This document shows positions 8,857 through 17,700 of a stretch of DNA of 38,507 bases, in pieces (the stretch's first letter is position 1; each line of letters starts with the position of its first letter). Location of the stretch: NCBI GenBank assembly GCA_018831055.1, contig JAHJRE010000197.1, positions 1 to 38,507 on the forward strand. The letters are read 5' to 3'. The translations under genes and the position numbers were made by a program. The DNA is from Bacteroidota bacterium (GTDB taxonomy: Bacteria; Bacteroidota; Bacteroidia; Bacteroidales; B18-G4). Below the pieces are notes generated by a model that was not told where the DNA came from, ran no database searches, and was given only the letters and a program-made list of their open reading frames with translations.

Positions 8857-9624
8857 ATGAAAAACATTGAAAACAGTCTTGTCGCCCTCATCGACCGCAA
8901 GATAAACAATGAGTTAACTGAAGACGAGCTCAGGAATTTCGATGAATTACTGGGCAACGATCCCGCACTTGACCAGGAGGTCAGACTTTACCAGGAAATA
9001 GACGAAGCGTTGAATGAAACTGATGTTATCGACTTAAGAAGTAATCTCGATAACATTTATCAGTTCACCCAACGTCCTGAGTCGACTACCATTGTCAGAT
9101 CACTGTTCAGGAGCAAGTTACACAGAATTGCGGCAGCTGCCTTCTTTCTTGTCCTTCTGTTTGGCAGCATTTCACTTTATTTCATGAATGCCGATAAGCC
9201 GGTAACGAATGAAAACCTTTTCAGGATTTATTATCAACCGGACGCTGCTTTGCTCATCCGTGGTCAGTCTGAAGACAAAATGCTGATCGAAGGGTTCCAG
9301 AAATATGAGACCCGGGATTACACTGCAGCTCTTGAATTGTTTAATAAAATCCTTGATCAGGATCCTAACAACATTCCAGTTCAGTTTTATGCAGGAATAT
9401 CCAGTATTGAAACAGGAAAATACAGGAATGCTCTGAAGCCTTTCAACAACATTGTTAATCAGAATCAAAACCTCTACCAGGATAAAGCCAAATGGTATGC
9501 AGGCCTTTGCTATCTGAAGCTCAATGAAAACGACAAGGCTTATGATATCTTTAAGGAAATAAGCAACAGCAACAGTGCTTATAAGTACAAAGCCAAGAAT
9601 ATCATAAAGAGTATTAACAGGTAA
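8857..9624 (+). CDS. Probable membrane anti-sigma factor with extracytoplasmic TPR domain
   Basis: 255 residues in three parts. A cytoplasmic acidic helical N-terminus (1-85) with NELTEDELRNFDELLGND resembles anti-sigma domains in Bacteroidota that lack the HxxxCxxC zinc motif. A single membrane segment lies at about 91-110 (AAAAFFLVLLFGSISLYF). An external part (about 139-240) has roughly three TPR-like helical pairs, such as YTAALELFNKILDQDPNN and YRNALKPFNNIVNQ. The position 5 nt after the sigma gene supports sigma sequestration at the membrane, with the TPRs sensing a partner outside. I infer that the partner could be the nearby TPR-CHAT protein or its peptide. Anti-sigma activity is inferred from context, not from a conserved motif. 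Confidence 0.72.
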   Translation: MKNIENSLVALIDRKINNELTEDELRNFDELLGNDPALDQEVRLYQEIDEALNETDVIDLRSNLDNIYQFTQRPESTTIVRSLFRSKLHRIAAAAFFLVLLFGSISLYFMNADKPVTNENLFRIYYQPDAALLIRGQSEDKMLIEGFQKYETRDYTAALELFNKILDQDPNNIPVQFYAGISSIETGKYRNALKPFNNIVNQNQNLYQDKAKWYAGLCYLKLNENDKAYDIFKEISNSNSAYKYKAKNIIKSINR

Positions 9625-9903
9625 ACCCCGGTAAGGATCATTTTCCCTGTATTTTTTTAATCACGACTCGGATATTGAATTTTGAAGTTACTTACTAAAG
9701 TTCTTTGTTTTTTGATATTGATTTATTGCAAACCATATAGTCAACCTCCCAAAAGTTGACTCCCTATGACCAGTTCATTAACAAAGTTGTTTAATTTTTT
9801 TTTCGGAAGGTTTTCAACCTCACAATAGACTTATGACTTAATCAGAAGCGGAAACTGTACTCACAGTTTCCGCCTTCTTTATCCCAAAAGAAAGCAACAA
9901 GAC
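9625..9903. other. Convergent intergenic region with two hairpins
   Basis: 279 nt between the convergent anti-sigma and TPR-CHAT genes. It contains a 7-bp stem agtcaac/gttgact (9739-9745 and 9755-9761) without a T-run, and the strong bidirectional hairpin listed separately. No convincing gene is seen. The only short ATG frame (20 codons from 9766) has nothing to support it. Confidence 0.6.
9844..9880. terminator. Bidirectional terminator hairpin between the two converging operons
   Basis: A perfect 10-bp stem gcggaaactg (9848-9857)/cagtttccgc (9864-9873) with a 6-nt loop extends through gaag/cttc with one bulge. It is followed by cttcttta on the plus side and ttctgatta on the minus side. It lies between the stops of the sigma operon and the CHAT gene and can serve both. 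Confidence 0.75.
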
Positions 9904-12696
9904 TTAATAAGATTTAATTTTTCGTTGGCGCAGAATCCAAAAGACTGATACCAGAATGATAACCAACCCCAGGGCCCCTGCCAGATAAGGCAGGGCCTTT
10001 TGTTTTTGATAAAGGGATCCATTATAACCTATATTGACATAACCGCTCCAGAGATAGGGATGTGCTGTAAGCATATCGGCAGTTGCAAGATATTCAAGTT
10101 TGGCCTTTTGCAGAGCAATATCAATCTCGTAGCCATCCGATAAATGCTGATAAAATAGTTTCATTAATTCCGATCCTGATTGATCCTCAACTGCCCAAAG
10201 TGTCATTACGATGCCTGGAACCCCCGCATAAAAGAATCCTCTGGCCAAACTCATTATACCTTCACCTTTCTGAAGCTTTCCAGATCCTGTATTACATGCA
10301 CTTAATACTGCCAACCTGGCTTTAAGATCCGCATTATAGATTTCATAAGTATTCAATAAACCATCTTTGTTTTCAGCAGTATCATTGTTTAATGTAAAAA
10401 CAAGCTGCGAGTACATTGGATTATCATCGTTGATCAGAGTATGCATCGCAAAATGTAAGACATCATATTGTGAAGCTTCTTTCCAAAATGCTTCTTCGGT
10501 TGCTTCATAATCCTGATATACTTTACCTTTTATTATACTGCTGATGCCAGAGGTCTCTTCTTTAACAAAGCGCAGGGGGACTAAATCGTATTTATAATTA
10601 CGACTGGCAATAAACTTACCGGTATCAATTACCGATACATTTTCATAGGTAGGAGCAAACGCCAGCAAATTCAATCTTTTTCCTTTTTCAATCTTTTTTT
10701 GCTGTATTAACATATTTGCCGAATATGAATAACTGACCGGGTGACTTCTTAATAAATACGGTAAATTTTTAAAATCAAATTCACCAGGAGCAGGCTCGGC
10801 GGTTAAAAGTACTTCAAAAGGAAGATATCCCAATTGATTATCCGGTATGATAATCAATCTTTTATTCTTTATTACAGGCTCGACATCTGAAAACAATAGT
10901 ACATATAAATTGTGCAAATTACCGTTTAAGTCATTATATTCTTCAATTCCAATATTTCCGAACCTGTTGTCTTTCAGTTTTGAAATTACGTTATCAAGTG
11001 ACTTATAAAAGAGTGAATCAATGTTCTTAGGGAAAATATCAAAATCGTTGCGGGTTATAACAAACATATAAAGCAACGTATCTGTCATAGTAAATTCAAT
11101 TATAGCTTCGTTCCGGGCAATCTGGCTTTGAATCTCTTCTACAGATGCTATTTTATTATCATATTTAAGTTCATAGTAATCGGGATACTCATCCTGAAGG
11201 AAAGTCATCAGACTATCGTATTGTCTACTTAACTCCAGGGCCTTACTCTGCCAACGTATTATCTTGCCAGTATCAGGTTCTCGTTTTTGTCTTTCCTCAT
11301 ACAACTTTTTATCATAAAAGTCTGCTTCTATAAGTATGTTCTTTTCAAAACGCTGCAATTTCTCCGGAATACCATATACTTGCTTGTTTTGTAAATCAAG
11401 TACAGCAGAAGACAAAACGGCAGCCTTGCCTTTTTCAGCCATTACAAATGCTGTCATTTTGTATTCGTTTTCCCCAGTATGCGTGTATAACTCATTACTT
11501 ACAATGAGGGCAGCATTATAGCTATCCCGGGCATTTTGAGTAATAAATAATTTACTCTCTTCATCAAGATATCCTCCACGCATCTTTTCTATCATGTATG
11601 CCAGGATATCATACACTTCCATACTCTCGATGAGCCATCGCCGATCTTTATTCCCACCCTGGAAATAAATCCTGGATAATGCTTCAGCCTTAAAACTCAA
11701 TGCACTCAGAAGCATTGTCTGCATTAACAGGTTATCCTTTTCGGGATTTTCAAAAATGCTTGTATCCTTGAAATTTTCCACCAGAGAGATAATTGAAAGC
11801 TGAAACATTTCAAGTGCTTTTCGATATTGGCCCTTGTCGAGATAATAACTTCCCTTTGGTTGGTAAACCCCTGAATGAAATGTGCTAAGAGGACCCAATA
11901 CTTCATCATAAAGCTGTATAGCCTTCTCAAAGTACTCCAGGCCGCTCTCATCTTTCCCCTGAAGAATTTTTAGTTGCGCAAGATTCAGATATGATTCACC
12001 CAATTTATAATTGCGCTCGCCAAAATACTTGATCTTATTGTCAATAGACTTCGTTGTATACTCCTCCGCCAGACTATATTCATTCAATCCGGCATAAGCC
12101 ATAGCGCAATTTGCAAATGCAACGGAAAGATCTTCCGGCTCATAATCCTCTTTAATCTCAATGCTTTTGAGGAACATCTCCAAAGCTCTACCGAATTCAC
12201 TCTGGATCAAATATATAATGCCAATATTATTGTAAACCTGAGCGGCACTCTTCATGCCTGAAGGGCTGGATAAAAAAATATTTAATGCATTATTATAATA
12301 GCGTAACGCCTGGAAATAATCTCCCTTGTCTTTAAAAACAATCCCTTTATTATTATAAACACTTGCTATATATAATTCTTCAGAATTCGAAGAAGAAAGG
12401 TACAATTTCTCAGCCTGATTAAAATAATCAAGCGATTCATCATACTTTCCCTGCAACCGGAAAAAAATTCCCAGATTGTTATATGCAGGTGCAAATGATG
12501 AATCGCTTGTAACGGCCTTTAGGAAATACATCCTGGCATCGTCAAAGTTCCCTTTTGCTGCAGCACTTCTACCAAGGCGGTTATACTCTTCCGCTGTTTT
12601 TTCCTCAGGGTTAGTAGCCTGCATACCTTTTGCCATCATAAAAAATGACAAAAAAATAGCAGTTAGGCATAAATTTGCGCACAAACGAACCTTCAT
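9904..12696 (-). CDS. Secreted or periplasmic TPR-CHAT protease-like protein with C-terminal membrane anchor
   Basis: 930 residues. A signal peptide (about 1-27, LCLTAIFLSFFMMAKG) precedes multiple tetratricopeptide repeats (about 35-330, for example AYNNLGIFFRLQGKYDESLDYFNQAEK). A helical middle region follows, then a CHAT domain (about 610-890). CHAT domains are caspase-like cysteine proteases. The catalytic pair is intact: His752 in HFAMH and Cys801 in LSACNTG, followed by GEGIMSLARGFFYAGVPGIVMTLW. A hydrophobic segment at about 901-922 with a basic tail RQRKIKSY would anchor the C-terminus, leaving TPR and CHAT outside the cytoplasm. A 47-residue GG-type peptide gene lies 69 nt upstream on the same strand, so the two are probably cotranscribed. 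I infer that the protease may cut that peptide or a TPR-bound partner; no substrate is proven. Confidence 0.9.
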   Translation of the reverse strand: MKVRLCANLCLTAIFLSFFMMAKGMQATNPEEKTAEEYNRLGRSAAAKGNFDDARMYFLKAVTSDSSFAPAYNNLGIFFRLQGKYDESLDYFNQAEKLYLSSSNSEELYIASVYNNKGIVFKDKGDYFQALRYYNNALNIFLSSPSGMKSAAQVYNNIGIIYLIQSEFGRALEMFLKSIEIKEDYEPEDLSVAFANCAMAYAGLNEYSLAEEYTTKSIDNKIKYFGERNYKLGESYLNLAQLKILQGKDESGLEYFEKAIQLYDEVLGPLSTFHSGVYQPKGSYYLDKGQYRKALEMFQLSIISLVENFKDTSIFENPEKDNLLMQTMLLSALSFKAEALSRIYFQGGNKDRRWLIESMEVYDILAYMIEKMRGGYLDEESKLFITQNARDSYNAALIVSNELYTHTGENEYKMTAFVMAEKGKAAVLSSAVLDLQNKQVYGIPEKLQRFEKNILIEADFYDKKLYEERQKREPDTGKIIRWQSKALELSRQYDSLMTFLQDEYPDYYELKYDNKIASVEEIQSQIARNEAIIEFTMTDTLLYMFVITRNDFDIFPKNIDSLFYKSLDNVISKLKDNRFGNIGIEEYNDLNGNLHNLYVLLFSDVEPVIKNKRLIIIPDNQLGYLPFEVLLTAEPAPGEFDFKNLPYLLRSHPVSYSYSANMLIQQKKIEKGKRLNLLAFAPTYENVSVIDTGKFIASRNYKYDLVPLRFVKEETSGISSIIKGKVYQDYEATEEAFWKEASQYDVLHFAMHTLINDDNPMYSQLVFTLNNDTAENKDGLLNTYEIYNADLKARLAVLSACNTGSGKLQKGEGIMSLARGFFYAGVPGIVMTLWAVEDQSGSELMKLFYQHLSDGYEIDIALQKAKLEYLATADMLTAHPYLWSGYVNIGYNGSLYQKQKALPYLAGALGLVIILVSVFWILRQRKIKSY

Positions 12697-12765
12697 ATTA
12701 CAAAACTATGAAATTTAGCTGTTGGCGCAGCCTAAAACAAAATAAAAAAATTGTCGGAGGATATC

Positions 12766-12909
12766 TTACAACCAGATATCGTCATCCTCCTCTTGCATGA
12801 GCTTGGTGGGATCGCTGTCGTTGATTCCCCCCCTGACCATGTTAAGTTCAGTGTTGTTGAGTACTGCAAAAGAATACTCCTGACCTTCAAAAAATTTTGA
12901 AGTTTTCAT
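12766..12909 (-). CDS. 47-residue peptide with double-glycine-type leader, upstream of the TPR-CHAT gene
   Basis: A short ORF starts at the ATG on the minus strand (12909) and stops at 12766. Its N-terminal part (MKTSKFFEGQEYSFAV) leads into LNNTELNMVRGG, which fits the classical double-glycine leader at every key position: L -12, E -8, L -7, V -4, G -2, G -1. The remaining 19 residues (INDSDPTKLMQEEDDDIWL) form a strongly acidic tail without cysteine and ending in an aromatic-hydrophobic WL. Such leaders are normally cut by C39 peptidase ABC exporters, none of which is visible here. A promoter element shared with the ECF sigma operon lies 70-100 nt upstream. That the frame is real is supported by the motif and the context. 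Its function (pheromone, CHAT substrate, bacteriocin-like peptide) is unknown. Confidence 0.72.
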   Translation of the reverse strand: MKTSKFFEGQEYSFAVLNNTELNMVRGGINDSDPTKLMQEEDDDIWL

Positions 12910-12978
12910 TTACTCACAATTTAAAAGTTCGACTTAGACTTAACTTATTCCCAAAAGATGTAGACTTATTGCAGTTAT

Positions 12979-13009
12979 TTATACGGTAGGAATGCAAAAG
13001 GTAACCCTT
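12979..13009 (-). promoter_or_regulatory. Putative ECF-type promoter of the GG-peptide/CHAT unit
   Basis: The minus strand carries aagggttaccttttg (13009-12995), identical to the element before the ECF sigma gene, then 13 nt and TAA (12981-12979) inside gtataaataa. It predicts an RNA start near 12970, a leader of about 60 nt for the peptide gene and read-through into the CHAT gene. Confidence 0.55.
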
Positions 13010-13019
13010 AAATCAAAAC

Positions 13020-13037
13020 TTTTTTTTGATTTTTTTT
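13020..13037 (-). promoter_or_regulatory. Two phased A-tracts upstream of the GG-peptide promoter
   Basis: Two A8 runs on the minus strand (T-runs 13020-13027 and 13030-13037 on plus) are spaced by 10 bp and end 10 nt before the shared element. This is the same arrangement as upstream of the sigma gene. Confidence 0.5.
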
Positions 13038-13053
13038 AAAGGAAAGAAGGAAG

Positions 13054-13070
13054 TAGTTGTAAATCAACTA
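13054..13070 (-). terminator. Possible weak terminator or processing hairpin after tRNA-Val
   Basis: A 6-bp stem tagttg/caacta with a 5-nt loop lies 21 nt past the tRNA 3' end on the minus strand and is followed by a pyrimidine-rich stretch. If it leaks, tRNA transcription would enter the GG-peptide gene. Confidence 0.35.
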
Positions 13071-13090
13071 TATAAGGTTAGATTTTTTTG

Positions 13091-13165
13091 TGGGATGCAC
13101 TGGGATCGAACCAGTGACCTCATGCCTGTCAAGCATGCGCTCTAAACCAACTGAGCTAGCACCCC
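13091..13165 (-). tRNA. tRNA-Val (anticodon GAC)
   Basis: A full cloverleaf is visible on the minus strand. The acceptor stem is ggggtgc/gcatccc with one G-T pair, the D arm gctc/gagc, and the anticodon stem catgc/gcatg with loop ttgacag (GAC, reading GUC). The T arm is actgg/ccagt with ttcgatc. The discriminator is A and no CCA is encoded. A TACATTTG -7 element lies at 13178-13185. Confidence 0.93.
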
Positions 13166-13177
13166 GAAAACGGAATG

Positions 13178-13185
13178 CAAATGTA
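13178..13185 (-). promoter_or_regulatory. Putative -7 element of tRNA-Val (TACATTTG)
   Basis: The minus strand reads TACATTTG, a full match to TAnnTTTG, ending 12 nt before the tRNA 5' end. The -33 position is a poor match. Confidence 0.5.
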
Positions 13186-13227
13186 AGAAATTTTCTACTT
13201 TTACATCCCTAATTTACTGAGAAACTA

Positions 13228-14670
13228 ATGAAAAAACTTTGCATTTATTTTCTGATTCTAACCTTGCAGGTAGTTACACATAAATCAATAATAGCCCAGG
13301 AAGGCTATAATATTTCATTTGAAATCAACGGACTCAACGACTCTATTCTTTTCCTGGGAAGCTATTACGCGGATAAGCTCACAGTTGAAGATACCGCTTT
13401 CTTAGATAACAGGAATCAATATGTATTCGAAAAAGATTCTTTGTTAGATGAAGGGGTATATTTTATTGCAAATCAGAATAAAGTCAAGATAATAGAGTTC
13501 TGTTTGAATGAAGATCAGTATTTTCAAATTTTAACGGATACCTCTGATTATATTGGTCTTGCAAAAATCAAGGACTCCAAGGCCAATCAGTTGTTTTTTG
13601 ATTATCAATCCATTTCCTCATCCCTCTTCCGGCAAATGAAAGAAAAAGAAGAACTATTAAAAACTACGAATAGCATTGAAATTAAAGCAAAACTTGAAGA
13701 AGACATAAATCAAATAAACAAAAAAAATACGGATTACAAGGAACAATTCATCCAAGATCACCCGGAACATATACTTTCAACTATCTTCCTTTTACTAAAA
13801 GAGCCAGAAATTCCCGATTCTATAAAACAAAGCAAAGAAGACTCCAGGGTAAAAGCATATAATTATTATAAATCTCATTACTGGGATAACATCAATTTTG
13901 ATGATCCCAGACTTATACGTACACCGGTGTTTTATAACAAACTAAACAGGTACTTTGAACAGGTCATCCCAAAACATCCTGATTCTGTAATCATCGAAAT
14001 CGATAAGATTATGGGAAAATCAATCAATAATGAAAACCTTTATAAGTTTTTACTTTTTGAGTTCACATCTACCTACGAGCAATCGAATATTATGGGATAT
14101 GATCAAATATTCGTTCACATGGTGGACAAGTATTTCAAGGATAAAGAATATTCCTGGGTAAGTCCAAGTATGAAAAAGAATATGGTAGAAAGGGTGGAAA
14201 GGATCAAGCCTCTTTTAATTGGAAATTTTGCACCGGAACTAATCCTTGTCGATACCAGCGGAAACTTCCGATCACTATATGAGCTAAGGCATGATTTCAA
14301 CATCATCATATTCTGGACTGTAACATGTGGTGAGTGTAAAAAGGAAATTTCCGCATTAAAGGAGCTACTACAAAATGACATTTACGATATCGGCGTGTTT
14401 TCTGTCAACACTGACACTTCCTTTTATAAGTGGAAAGAGTACATTCAAAAGTATGATATTGATTGGATAAACGTTAACGGTACAAGGAGCATAACCCGTG
14501 ACTATCATATCTTGTATGATGTTTATAAGACTCCAACGATTTATATTACCGACTCTAACTTTAAAATTATTGCAAAGCAATTGGATGGGAGACAAATCGG
14601 AGATTTTCTTACCAGATATAGAAAATCAGATCAGCATAAAAATTCTTTACCGGACCCTTCCAATAAGTAA
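13228..14670 (+). CDS. Exported TlpA-like thiol-disulfide oxidoreductase
   Basis: 480 residues. An N-terminal signal peptide (about 1-23, ending near SIIAQ) is followed by a beta-rich region typical of Bacteroidota thioredoxin-like exported proteins (about 25-125). A charged helical middle part (about 130-330) comes next, and then a C-terminal thioredoxin fold. The redox motif is WTVTCGECKKE, with C367 and C370 forming CxxC, preceded by GNFAPELILVDTSGNF as in TlpA/ResA proteins. The cis-Pro region YKTPTIYITD follows. It should reduce or exchange disulfides in the periplasm. Partners are unknown, since no cytochrome maturation gene is nearby. No cysteine lipobox is evident. It stands alone between tRNA-Val and the PKD gene. 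Confidence 0.85.
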   Translation: MKKLCIYFLILTLQVVTHKSIIAQEGYNISFEINGLNDSILFLGSYYADKLTVEDTAFLDNRNQYVFEKDSLLDEGVYFIANQNKVKIIEFCLNEDQYFQILTDTSDYIGLAKIKDSKANQLFFDYQSISSSLFRQMKEKEELLKTTNSIEIKAKLEEDINQINKKNTDYKEQFIQDHPEHILSTIFLLLKEPEIPDSIKQSKEDSRVKAYNYYKSHYWDNINFDDPRLIRTPVFYNKLNRYFEQVIPKHPDSVIIEIDKIMGKSINNENLYKFLLFEFTSTYEQSNIMGYDQIFVHMVDKYFKDKEYSWVSPSMKKNMVERVERIKPLLIGNFAPELILVDTSGNFRSLYELRHDFNIIIFWTVTCGECKKEISALKELLQNDIYDIGVFSVNTDTSFYKWKEYIQKYDIDWINVNGTRSITRDYHILYDVYKTPTIYITDSNFKIIAKQLDGRQIGDFLTRYRKSDQHKNSLPDPSNK

Positions 14671-14709
14671 GAAAACTTTTTTAGTTTATTGTCGTAATAA
14701 TTATGAGGG

Positions 14710-14734
14710 TTTGCTGAATAATTTTATATTTTTG
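14710..14734 (+). promoter_or_regulatory. Possible promoter of the PKD-repeat gene
   Basis: tatttttg (14727-14734) matches TAnnTTTG. A tttg (14710-14713) precedes it, but with only 13 nt between, shorter than the usual 17-23. It predicts a leader of about 40 nt before the ATG at 14779. Confidence 0.35.
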
Positions 14735-14778
14735 GGTTTTCTCATAAATTGGGCCTGTAATTAACTAATTGGAAAAAC

Positions 14779-17700
14779 ATGTTCACTGGCATTCAACTTG
14801 CAAAAAGATCCGGAACCAAAGCTTTGTTACCGCTTATAACTCTTTTGGCTTTTTGGAATAATGGTCCGGCATATTCACAATGCAGTGCTAATGCAAACTT
14901 TACGTTTACATTTCAGCAATGTGCAACTGTTCAATTCGTCGATCAGTCAAGCGCTGCTCCAAATTATACCATTGTACAATGGAGTTGGGATTTTGGGGAT
15001 GGAAATACTTCCACGATTCAAAATCCTGTTCATACCTTCAATCCCGGAGCAACTTATATTGTATCTTTGACTGTAACAGCAGATTCCAGTGGAGTTACCT
15101 GTACTGATCAAACAAGCAGAACTGTTACTGCACCAGACGAACCCAATGTTTATTTTACATGGAATCCCGAACCATCCTGTCTTGGTGAACCCACTTTTTT
15201 TTACGGAACAGCTGGGAATCCTATTGTGAGCTGGTACTGGGACTTTGATGATGGGCAGTTTTCTACTCTGCAAAACCCTGTCCATCTGTATCCACTAACG
15301 GGTACTTTTGACGTCAGCCTCAGTGTTGTGGATAATAAAGGCTGCACTGATACAATTATTCAGCAGGTTACGGTCGCAGATATTCCGGATGTCACTATAA
15401 CGGCGACGCCCAATCCTACTTGTTTGAACGAAATGACCAATTTCACTGGCAGTAGTTCCGCTTCTGTTACTTCATGGCAATGGAATTTCGGTGATGGAGG
15501 TTCTGCATCAGGACAAACCGTTAATCATACTTACCTGCAAACAGGCACTTTTAATGTCACACTTTCAGTAGTGGACATCAACGGATGCACTAATGTTGAA
15601 ACTACTCAGGTTACGGTCAATCCCTTGCCTTCACCTAATTTTATACATACAGGACCAGCCTGTCTTAATGATTCTGTTGTTTTTACAGATCTTTCGACTT
15701 CACCCAATGGTTATATTGTCAGGTGGCACTGGGACTTTGGTGATGGGAATTCGACCACCATCAATTTTCCACAAAGCCCAAATGTCTCCCATTTATATGC
15801 AAACCAGGGAACATTTCAAGTAACCCTCACCGTCACAGACTCCGACAGTTGCCAGAATTCCACCTCACGACAAGTTATCGTTGTTGCCAACCCTATAGCC
15901 AATTTTAATAATAGTATAGGTTGTGATGGAACTCCGGTTAACTTTTATGATTTAAGTTCACCCAATGGGGGAACAAACATTATTAGCTGGTATTGGGAGT
16001 TTGACGATCCCGCATCAGGTATTTTCAATACATCTCAGCTACAAAATCCAACTCATATTTTCACCACCTCTGGTATTTTTGATGTTATCCTAATAGTTGA
16101 GAATTCAAATGGCTGCTCTGATACTATCGTGAAACCCGTTAACATAAATGAATTACCAGATGTATCCATAGGAACAGATTCCGATACATCCTGTGTAAAC
16201 CAACCAATGCAGTTTTATGGTAATGGAACGAATATAATTTCCTGGTACTGGGAGTTCGGGGACGGAGGAACATCCGTACAGCAAAACCCAGTACATGTAT
16301 ACTTTACTCCAGGAACTTTTGTGGTTACATTAACTGCAACGGATAACAAGGGTTGCAGTAAAGATACCACAAGAATCATTTTCGTGAACGAGCAACCCAA
16401 TGCATCCTTTACTTATTCTTCACCTACATGTACCGGGTTCGGGATTGATTTTTATAATTTATCTACCACTCCAACAGGATATATAAATACCTGGCACTGG
16501 TATTTTGGAGATGGTACGGACACGTTAATACTTTTCCCTGACAATCCAGATGTCTCTCACATTTATGACATTGCAGGCTCTTATGTTGTTTCTCTTGCAG
16601 TTACAAACTCTACCGGTTGTATTGATTCGACTGTTAGTGAAGTTATTGTCGGACAAGGACCTGAAGCAAACTTCACTCATACGGGTTCACCATGTGAAGA
16701 TAACCTTGTTCAATTCATTGATCAATCAAATGGTTTCGGATACAATATTCAAGCCTGGTACTGGAATTTTGGAGACCCAACATCGGGTGCCAACAATACA
16801 TCTACTCTTCAAAATCCTTACCATATATATAATTATCCAGGAACCTACACAGTATCTTTACAGGTAACCAGTTCCAATGGATGTATTGATACAATATCTC
16901 AATCCATTGTAATTCACCCTTCTCCGAATGTTGCGTTCTTGTCTTCCCCAACAATCAAGTGTTACGGTGATACCGTTTTCTTTAACGTTGATCCCGATTC
17001 AACAGATATAGGAGCAGTGGCAGAATATTTCTGGGATTTTGGAGACCCTGCATCAGGAACTGCAGATACGTCGTCTTTGCCAAATCCCTGGCATATCTTT
17101 ACCGCATCCGGAACTTTCTATGTCACTATAACCATAATTGACACTATCGGTTGCGATCAGACATACGGACTCAATGTTTTGATAAATGATATACCTGATG
17201 CAAATTATATTTTCCAGCAAAACTGCGCAGAAGATTCAACTCTGTTTATCGACCGGTCTATTGCCGGATCTGCACCGATTACGCAATGGTTCTGGAACTT
17301 TGGTGATCCAGGAACCGCTCCGAACGACACATCCAATTTACAAAACCCCTATCATACTTTCAGTGGACCAGGAAGTTACTTCGTTTATTTCAATGTAACA
17401 GATAATAACGGATGTAATGATGAGGTCAGTAAATGGGTTACAATTTTTGATAATCCAAAGTCTGTTTTTTCTTATGACCAATCATGTAATCCTCCGGGAA
17501 CGATTTATTTCTCAGATGAATCTGTTAGCGGGGGGTCTGGAAGTCCTATACAAAGCTGGTTATGGGAACTTGATAATGGATATTTTTCAACTGAGGTAAA
17601 TCCTGTTTACACCTATTCGCTAACCGATACCTGTTATTTGGTTTCTCTTACCATCACTGATGAAAATTTATGTACGAATACAATTACTGATACGGTATGC

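Noticed and set aside
9766-9828. 20-codon ATG frame in the convergent gap after the anti-sigma gene.
   Set aside because: No Shine-Dalgarno sequence, no leader-like motif and low-complexity Phe content; probably noise.
12721-12733. gttggcgcagcct is shared with the variable arm of tRNA-Tyr (25243-25255), which might suggest a tRNA-derived element or attachment site next to the GG-peptide gene.
   Set aside because: A 13-nt match is expected several times by chance in a window this size, and there is no integrase, flanking repeat or tRNA end involved.
13091-13165. tRNA-Val as an integration site for the sigma/CHAT region.
   Set aside because: No direct repeat of the tRNA 3' end was seen near 8-13 kb and no mobile-element gene is present. 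The only recombinase looks like a housekeeping Xer.
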